Shown: piece by piece, positions 58,417-64,000 of the stretch
How the letters are laid out: the number at the start of each line of letters is the position of its first letter
Position numbering within the stretch: position 1 is the first letter of the stretch
Assembly: GCF_017352135.1 (NCBI RefSeq)
Contig: NZ_CP071454.1
Coordinates: forward strand, 2,877,001-2,941,000
DNA from: Rhizobium lentis
GTDB lineage: Bacteria; Pseudomonadota; Alphaproteobacteria; Rhizobiales; Rhizobiaceae
Direction of reading: 5' to 3'
Length of the DNA stretch: 64,000 nt
The notes under the pieces: generated by a model
Told to the model about the DNA's origin: nothing
What the model saw: only the letters and a program-made list of their open reading frames with translations
Database searches by the model: none
Position numbers and translations under genes: made by a program

Positions 58417-60054
58417 ATGGAACAGACAAGGCTCTCTGACGGAGATGTCGCCGACCAGCGCGGAAGCCGCGGTGGACAGCGTTCAGGCGAACAGAGTGAT
58501 TTCGATTTCATCGTCTGCGGCGCCGGTACCAGCGGATCGGTGGTCGCTGCCCGTCTGGCGCAAGACGGTCAGGCGCGCGTCCTGCTGATCGAGGCCGGAG
58601 GCGATGACCAGGCCGAAAGCGTCTCGAACCCTGCACATTGGCCGCTCAATCTCGGAACGGAGCGGGACTGGGGCTTCATCGGAGAACCGGCCCCCGGCCT
58701 CGAAGGCCGGCGCCTGCCGCTAAGCATGGGAAAGGGGCTCGGTGGCGGGTCGAGCATCAATGTGATGGTGTGGGCACGGGGCCACAAGGAGGACTGGGAC
58801 CACTTCGCAGCCGAGTCAGGTGACGAGCGTTGGGGCTACAAGTCGGTTCTCGACTACTATCGTCGCATCGAAGACTGGAAGGGAACGCCTGATCCGCTCC
58901 GTCGAGGAAAAGGAGGGCCCGTTCATGTCGCTCAGCCAGACGCGCCGCAGCCGATCGCCCGGGCGCTTATCGACGCCGCCGGCATGGCAGGAATTCCGGT
59001 CTTTGACAGCCCCAACGGTGAGATGATGGAGAGCGCTGGCGGCGCCGCCATCGCAGAGTTGCGAATCAAGGGCGGCAAGCGTGAGACGGTCTTCCGTTCC
59101 TACATCGGTCCTGTGATAACACAGCCGAATCTGACGATTTTGACGGATGCACTTGTGACGCGGCTCCTGTTCGCGGGGCGGAAAGTCGTCGGAGTTGAAG
59201 CTCTGGTCGGCGGGAGGCGCCGCCAGTTTCGTGCTCGCCATGAGACGATCCTGTCTCTCGGGGCCATACATACGCCGAAAGTCTTGATGCAATCCGGCAT
59301 TGGTCATGAAGATGAACTGCGCCCGCATGGCATTGCCGTTGTCCAGCATCTTCCCGGAGTTGGTCGTAATCACCAGGACCACCTCGCATTCGGTTGCACC
59401 TGGGCGTATCGCGAGCCGCAGGATGTTGGCGGTGGTGGCTGCGAGGCGACGCTTTATTGGAAAAGCGATGCTCGCATCAGCCATCCCGATATTCTGCAAT
59501 GCCAGCTTGAGTTCCCCGTTCCCGCGCCTGCCGAGGCGGAGATTGCAACTCCGGAACATGGCTGGACAATGTTTGCCGGGCTTGCGCAGCCAAAAAGTCG
59601 CGGACGGCTTCGCCTTTGCGGTCCTGAGGTAAACGACCCAATCTACATCGAGCCAAATTCTTTGAGTGAGCCGGAAGACATGGTCGCGGCCTTGGCTGCA
59701 GTCGAGCTATGCCGAGAGATAGGCAACAGTGCGGCTTTCACCCCAATGGTGAGCAGGGAGGCAGCACCCGGCACGCGCGATCGAGCCGGAATGATCGACT
59801 TCATTCGCAAGTCGGCAGTCACTTACTGGCATCAGGCTTGCACCGCCAAAATGGGTCGCGACAGCATGTCGGTCGTCGACAACGAGCTCAAGGTTTACGG
59901 CATACAGGGGCTGCGGATCGCGGATGCCTCAGTCCTGCCGCGGATCACGACCGGAAATACGATGGCACCTTGCGTCGTCATCGGAGAGCGGGCCGCCGAT
60001 TTGATCCGTGCGCAGCACGGGCTGACGGAAGTGCAGCAGGTTGCGGCAGGCTGA
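58417..60054 (+). CDS. GMC-family FAD oxidoreductase, second copy
   Basis: 545 residues; ATG 58417 follows AAGAGGAG. FAD motif DFIVCGAGTSGSVVAARLAQDGQARVLLIEAG starts near residue 28, after a hydrophilic N-terminal extension; GGGSSINVMVWARG follows. The catalytic region reads YWHQACTAKMG (His near 472; the usual HPxGT is HQACT here) with Asn near 512 in TTGNTMAP. It is clearly different from the 52.8-kb paralogue. Together with the P450 159 bp downstream, it suggests successive oxidation of one compound. Confidence 0.92.
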   Translation: MEQTRLSDGDVADQRGSRGGQRSGEQSDFDFIVCGAGTSGSVVAARLAQDGQARVLLIEAGGDDQAESVSNPAHWPLNLGTERDWGFIGEPAPGLEGRRLPLSMGKGLGGGSSINVMVWARGHKEDWDHFAAESGDERWGYKSVLDYYRRIEDWKGTPDPLRRGKGGPVHVAQPDAPQPIARALIDAAGMAGIPVFDSPNGEMMESAGGAAIAELRIKGGKRETVFRSYIGPVITQPNLTILTDALVTRLLFAGRKVVGVEALVGGRRRQFRARHETILSLGAIHTPKVLMQSGIGHEDELRPHGIAVVQHLPGVGRNHQDHLAFGCTWAYREPQDVGGGGCEATLYWKSDARISHPDILQCQLEFPVPAPAEAEIATPEHGWTMFAGLAQPKSRGRLRLCGPEVNDPIYIEPNSLSEPEDMVAALAAVELCREIGNSAAFTPMVSREAAPGTRDRAGMIDFIRKSAVTYWHQACTAKMGRDSMSVVDNELKVYGIQGLRIADASVLPRITTGNTMAPCVVIGERAADLIRAQHGLTEVQQVAAG

Positions 60055-60212
60055 ACCCCAAATCAAGCAATCACTTACGAACTGGTTCCTCTGTGGCGGA
60101 GAAGGCTCCGCCACATTGCTCCTGCCTGCTTTCGGAGTTTGCAAAGCGCGGGAACTTGCCGACCCCGTGCGCATGACTGGGCGGCGGCTGACAACACAGA
60201 AAGGATGTCGAC

Positions 60213-61412
60213 GTGGAAAAGTTGACTCGCATCGTGCCGACGATCTCATCGGCAGAGATTGAAAGAGATGCGCACGAGGCCTTCAAGCGCTGCCGTGCCA
60301 TTCACCCGATCGCAACCCTCGAAACGGGGGGCACTGTCGTCTTGCGGCATGCTGATGTCAGTCGCCTGTCCCGGGACAAGAGACTGCGTGCAACCGAGAC
60401 TGCGATACCGGCCCATGGTGGAATTACCCAGGGAGCGCTGTTCGACATCTTCCAGCATGGAATGCTTACGGCGAACGGCCATGATCACGAGCGTCGACGT
60501 TTCGCCATGTCGAGGGCGCTCGCAAGCCAGGTCATCGATGATTTTCGCTCCTATGTTCGCGATGCAGCTGAAGTGCTCATAGATGGTTTCCATCGAGATG
60601 GCGCAGTTGAACTGGGGAGCGGATATGCCGCCAAGCTGCCGATCCTGGCGCTGGCTGGCATGCTCGGGGTTCCCGATCGCGACGTCCCCGTATTCATGCG
60701 GGATGTGGATCAGATGAATGAGTTTTTCCGGCCGAACGCCACAGCCGCGGCCATGGCCGAAGCTGAGCTCGCTGCCCAACGAGTTCAGGATTATCTAACG
60801 ACTGTACTGGCCCGCAAACGGGCAGGCCAAGCCACCGACTTCCTCTCACACTATCTCGCTGTGGCAGATGCCGATCAACGGATTTCGGGCGTGGAAGTGA
60901 TTATCCAGCTTGTCCAGCTCATCATCGGCGGCACCGAGTCCATGCGGGCCGCCCTGGTGGCGCAGACAGCGAATCTTCTTTCCAATCGTGCGCAGTGGGA
61001 GGCAGTTTGTGAGGATCCGGCTCTCGCATCGCCCGCGGTTTCCGAGTCGCTTCGCTTCGAGCCGGGCATTGCGGGCGTCGTCAGGATCTCGACCGATGAT
61101 ATCGACGTCGATGGCTGGACCTTGCCCGCCGGGCAGATGGTGATCCTTTCATCCATGTCGGCCTTGCGCGATGAGCGCGTGTTCGAACGGCCGGACAGCT
61201 TCGATATCTTTCGATCGGACCTCGTGCTTTCGCATCTCGCATTCGGTGGCGGTGCGCACAAATGCGTTGCCGAAGCGTTGGGACGGGCCGAGCTTGAGGA
61301 AGGGCTGAATATATTGGCCAAGCGACTACCGAACCTGACGATGAAGACGCAGCCGATCTTCATGGGCCATGTCTTTGTCCGCCGGGCGACGGAATGCTGG
61401 GTCACCTGGTGA
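60213..61412 (+). CDS. Cytochrome P450
   Basis: 399 residues with a GTG start at 60213 (AAAGGA upstream). Haem ligand Cys351 lies in LAFGGGAHKCVAEALGRAE; the usual glycine after Cys-x is Ala here. I-helix motif IIGGTESM and the ExxR pair in ESLRFEP are present. It is a soluble bacterial class I enzyme and needs a ferredoxin and reductase, neither of which is adjacent. Substrate unknown; context suggests hydroxylation before or after GMC oxidation. Confidence 0.93.
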   Translation: MEKLTRIVPTISSAEIERDAHEAFKRCRAIHPIATLETGGTVVLRHADVSRLSRDKRLRATETAIPAHGGITQGALFDIFQHGMLTANGHDHERRRFAMSRALASQVIDDFRSYVRDAAEVLIDGFHRDGAVELGSGYAAKLPILALAGMLGVPDRDVPVFMRDVDQMNEFFRPNATAAAMAEAELAAQRVQDYLTTVLARKRAGQATDFLSHYLAVADADQRISGVEVIIQLVQLIIGGTESMRAALVAQTANLLSNRAQWEAVCEDPALASPAVSESLRFEPGIAGVVRISTDDIDVDGWTLPAGQMVILSSMSALRDERVFERPDSFDIFRSDLVLSHLAFGGGAHKCVAEALGRAELEEGLNILAKRLPNLTMKTQPIFMGHVFVRRATECWVTW

Positions 61413-61546
61413 ACAAGGATGGCGACGGCCGGGTAAATCCTCCCGCCGCGCATCACGGCTCGGATTACGAGGCGGGTGCCGGCATCGCGGGATCGGGAGC
61501 ACCTAACTAAACTAACGATCCATCTTGTGGCCAAACGCCTCGAATT

Positions 61547-62689
61547 ATGCTGTTTCTTGCAAATTTATCATTTTTTTCTATATCACCGTCTGCAGAAGTG
61601 GACGGTGATGTGAAAGATGTTTTGACCACGGCAAAGGCTGCGGAATTGCTGGGAGTGTCAACCAGGACCGCGCAGATATGGGTTGAGAGTGGCCAGCTGC
61701 CGTCCTGGAAAACGCCCGGCGGACACCGGCGGATTCCGCGCGAGGCGGTACTGGAGCTGATCCAAAATCCCATCCCTGAGAGGCCGGTGGTCCGGGCCCA
61801 CGCAATTATCTTCGCCGGCGAGGGCCGCGAAAATCAATGGCGTGAAGTCGGCCTTCCGGCATTGGGTTTGCTTGTTGATGTGGCCGAAGATCTGGAAACG
61901 ATCAGGGGCTGGCTGACGACTATCCCGCCCATGCTTATCATCATTGAAAGCACTGATCATGATGAGCGTGGCAGGTTGCTGGCGACCCTTGAAAGGGATG
62001 CTCGATTTGCCAGCACGACCATCGTCAGCGCGGCCAGGAGAAACGCGGCTCAACCAGTTTCACTGGGCGGCAACCGCATCCGGATGAAGATGGCCGATAA
62101 TGTTCAGGCAGAGGCGGCATCGCTTGTCGAATTCTTGCGTGCAACCGGCCATAGCCCAACTCGACCGCTTGCCTTTCCTATTCCCTGGAGTGAGGAGGCG
62201 AGACTGGCGGCAGTAGACCGGTCGGGCCTGGTCGGTAGCGAGCCGGAACTTGGCTTCGATCGTCTGGTTCGGCTTGCCGCGCACGCGACCAACGCTCCCA
62301 TTGCCATGTTCACGCTGATTACAGAGAATGAGCAGTGGTTCAAGTCCCGCGTGGGTTTTGAAGGTGTATCGACGCCGCGGGATTGGGCGTTCTGCAACGA
62401 GACGCTGATTGCCAATGAGTTCACTGTGCTCGAGGACCTTTCGAAGCGCGAAAGCCTCGCGCAGAACCCGACACTATCCGAGCCCTTCGGCTTTCGTTTC
62501 TATGCCGGCGCCCCGGTTCGCGATCCGCTCGGCTTCGTCCTCGGCTCCATCTGTGTCATCGACGTGATGCCGCGAACCTTGAGCGAGGCGGAGCGCGAGG
62601 CGATGACGACAATAGCTGATGCCGCATCGAACCTGGTACGCATCAAAAGCCTGGAACGCCAATTGGATCCAACGCCTCGGCAGGAATGA
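61547..62689 (+). CDS. Excisionase/MerR-type HTH fused to a GAF domain
   Basis: 380 residues. Residues about 25-75 (LTTAKAAELLGVSTRTAQIWVESGQLPSWKTPGGHRRIPREAVLELI) form a BldC/excisionase-type winged HTH. A middle region (about 85-200) looks like a receiver-like or Rossmann fold without a phosphoacceptor pattern (LLVDVAEDLETIRGWLTTIPPMLIIIES). The C-terminus (about 215-370) is a GAF domain: FDRLVRLAAHATNAPIAMFTLITENEQWFKSRVGFE, FRFYAGAPVRDPLGFVLGSICVID. A regulator sensing a small ligand is likely. The start is uncertain: ATG 61547 has no clear ribosome binding site; GTG 61598 or 61610 are alternatives. Confidence 0.82.
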   Translation: MLFLANLSFFSISPSAEVDGDVKDVLTTAKAAELLGVSTRTAQIWVESGQLPSWKTPGGHRRIPREAVLELIQNPIPERPVVRAHAIIFAGEGRENQWREVGLPALGLLVDVAEDLETIRGWLTTIPPMLIIIESTDHDERGRLLATLERDARFASTTIVSAARRNAAQPVSLGGNRIRMKMADNVQAEAASLVEFLRATGHSPTRPLAFPIPWSEEARLAAVDRSGLVGSEPELGFDRLVRLAAHATNAPIAMFTLITENEQWFKSRVGFEGVSTPRDWAFCNETLIANEFTVLEDLSKRESLAQNPTLSEPFGFRFYAGAPVRDPLGFVLGSICVIDVMPRTLSEAEREAMTTIADAASNLVRIKSLERQLDPTPRQE

Positions 62690-62717
62690 TTGACCATCCT
62701 GCCGAGGCTGGAATGGT

Positions 62718-63512
62718 TCATTTCGTTTTGCCCGAGACAGACTTTGCAGCCTGGTCGATTGTATCTGCGATGACCGCCGGCTGCGTCATGAACAGGGCAT
62801 GGCTCGCCGACACCTTGGTGATCTTGGCATTGATGCGCTCTGCCATATGGATCAGCATGGCCTGATCGAATGCTTTGTCCTCTGTCGCGATAACGGCCCA
62901 GCTGGGCTTGGTGCGCCATGCTGCGTTCTGAAGTTTGGTGCCGAACGCCGCCATGTTGATCGGAACCTGCGCATCCCTCATGAACGCGACATCGGCGTCG
63001 CTGACGTCATGGGCGAATCCCGACTTGAACTTGGCAGGGCTGACGTAGCCGAAACCATCCTTCGTGGTTTCGATGACGAACTCGGAAGCGGGCGCAAAAC
63101 CCTCGTACTGCTGAGCCGTCGTCTCCCCGGCATCGGGCGAGAGAGCAGAGACATAGATGAGGCCTTTGACCTTTTCATCGACCCCGGCTTCCGTGATGAC
63201 GGTGCCGCCCCAGGAATGTCCAACGAGAATGACCGGGCCATCTTGCCGCTCAAGTGCACGCCGGGTGGCAGCGACATCGTCAGCCAGCGATGTCAGAGGA
63301 TTTTGCACGATGGTGACGCGATAACCGCGTTTCGTCAGATTGTCGTAAACACCCTTCCACCCGGAACCGTCCGCAAATGCGCCGTGAACCAGCACGACGT
63401 TTTTGACGGATTGATCTTGCGGTAGCGCGTCAGCGGCCACTGCCGGCAAGGCGACCGAAAGGGAGGCTGCAGTTGCGATCGCGGCAATGGTGGTGATGGT
63501 CTTGCGGGGCAT
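62718..63512 (-). CDS. Secreted alpha/beta hydrolase
   Basis: 264 residues with AGAGGAG before ATG 63512. Sec signal peptide MPRKTITTIAAIATAASLSVALPAVAADA. The catalytic part has VVLVHGAFADGSGW, nucleophile Ser100 in VGHSWGGTV, and a C-terminal His in SASHALFMTQP. It is of the EstA-like secreted esterase group often found beside MarR-type regulators. Divergent from a MarR gene with palindromic operators TTATCGCGATAA between them, so probably induced with it. Confidence 0.88.
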   Translation of the reverse strand: MPRKTITTIAAIATAASLSVALPAVAADALPQDQSVKNVVLVHGAFADGSGWKGVYDNLTKRGYRVTIVQNPLTSLADDVAATRRALERQDGPVILVGHSWGGTVITEAGVDEKVKGLIYVSALSPDAGETTAQQYEGFAPASEFVIETTKDGFGYVSPAKFKSGFAHDVSDADVAFMRDAQVPINMAAFGTKLQNAAWRTKPSWAVIATEDKAFDQAMLIHMAERINAKITKVSASHALFMTQPAVIADTIDQAAKSVSGKTK

Positions 63513-63541
63513 GGTTTTCTCCTCTTATGTTGCGATAACTA

Positions 63542-63553
63542 TTATCGCGATAA
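63542..63553. promoter_or_regulatory. MarR-type operator 1, TTATCGCGATAA
   Basis: Perfect 12-bp palindrome 30 bases upstream of the hydrolase start; another half-site (TTGCGATAA) lies just left of it. Confidence 0.65.
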
Positions 63554-63594
63554 CATTAAGCTTTCATATCTCGTGATGTGCGTCAAGTTGATTC

Positions 63595-63606
63595 TTATCG
63601 CGATAT
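63595..63606. promoter_or_regulatory. MarR-type operator 2, TTATCGCGATAT
   Basis: The same palindrome with one change, near the MarR promoter. Confidence 0.6.
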
Positions 63607-63609
63607 TGG

Positions 63610-63621
63610 TTTTCGTGATAA
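63610..63621. promoter_or_regulatory. MarR-type operator 3 (weaker), TTTTCGTGATAA
   Basis: A degenerate version of the palindrome directly after operator 2, 35 bases before the MarR start codon. Confidence 0.4.
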
Positions 63622-63655
63622 TTGAGGTTATAAGGATGTCGACAGGAGTTCAAAA

Positions 63656-64000
63656 TGACCCAACGCCGTAACGATCCCCCGCCACTGCGCGACCAGCTGT
63701 GCTATGCGATTTACACCGCCGGCATCGCGATCCAGCGCGCCTACAAGCCCTTGCTCGATGAGCTTGGCTTAACCTATCCGCAGTATCTCGTCCTGAACGT
63801 TCTCTGGGCACAGGACGAGCGGACCGTGGTATCCATCGCCGACCAGCTTGCTCTGGACTCCAGCACGCTGACGCCTCTTTTGAAGCGCCTGGAAGCCGCT
63901 GGGCTCGTGCGGCGGACACGCAATCTCAGCAACGAAAGGCAGGTCTTGGTGGCGCTGACGGATCAAGGTCGCGCCTTGCAGCACAGGGCAGGCTGCCTAA
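63656..64000 (+). CDS. MarR/OhrR-family regulator, 5' part (runs off the window)
   Basis: 115 codons are visible from ATG 63656 (AGGAG upstream) with no stop before the edge. LRDQLCYAIYTAGIAIQRAYKPLLDELGLTYPQYLVLNVLWAQDERTVVSIADQLALDSSTLTPLLKRLEAAGLVRRTRNLSNERQVLVALT is an OhrR-type MarR protein; the Cys in DQLCYAIY is at the position of the peroxide-sensing Cys of OhrR. So it probably senses organic hydroperoxides or similar oxidants and represses itself and the divergent hydrolase. Confidence 0.92.

Overview
The window looks like a chromosomal or chromid segment of a fast-growing Rhizobium (Rhizobiales, R. leguminosarum/etli type). Reasons: high-GC coding sequence, a DUF982 protein, rhizobial palindromic repeats (two intergenic families plus a RIME-like mosaic element), a stand-alone relative of the C-terminal half of the cyclic beta-1,2-glucan synthase NdvB, and an unusually high density of LysR, HxlR, ArsR and MarR regulators. 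The assignment rests on family recognition, not on a search.

Layout. 0-10 kb: the 3' part of an Aas-like acyl-ACP ligase; a dense array of paired inverted palindromes, one pair of which encloses a small GIY-YIG nuclease gene; a TetA-type MFS pump; an internally deleted remnant of a second copy of that pump; a SerC-SerA-like fusion enzyme; a lipoprotein; tRNA-Pro(CGG). 10-14 kb: an RlpA-family gene with a disturbed 3' end and a BacA/SbmA-type ABC protein with a degenerate ATPase domain. 14-22 kb: a three-gene unit of phosphoketolase, a GH94 NdvB-like protein and a PF10091 glycoamylase, which together suggest beta-1,2-glucan turnover feeding the phosphoketolase shunt. 22-30 kb: a small accessory island with a VapBC-type module, a prophage-like control region (LexA/CI-type S24 repressor, divergent short genes, GcrA-like and LuxR-like HTH proteins, and matching operators GGTAT-N5-ATACC at two promoters) and an IS110 element inserted in a RIME.

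30-52 kb: mostly divergent regulator/enzyme pairs (ArsR/SDR, LysR/NmrA, SDR/LysR, HxlR/unknown, HxlR/epimerase), a class III adenylate cyclase, an SsuABC/TauABC-like ABC importer divergent from an OmpR-type two-component system, and several gene remnants (LysR, two SDR tails). 52-64 kb: a putative catabolic or tailoring cluster with two GMC oxidoreductases, a double-domain class III CoA-transferase, a cytochrome P450, a LysR and an HTH-GAF regulator, followed by a secreted alpha/beta hydrolase divergent from a MarR/OhrR-type gene that runs off the window.

The most unusual signals are (1) the GIY-YIG gene sitting in the interior of one of eight otherwise empty repeat pairs, (2) the operator set shared by the S24 repressor and a distant small gene, (3) the IS110 insertion in a RIME with a bridge-RNA-like leader, and (4) the phosphoketolase/GH94/glycoamylase operon.
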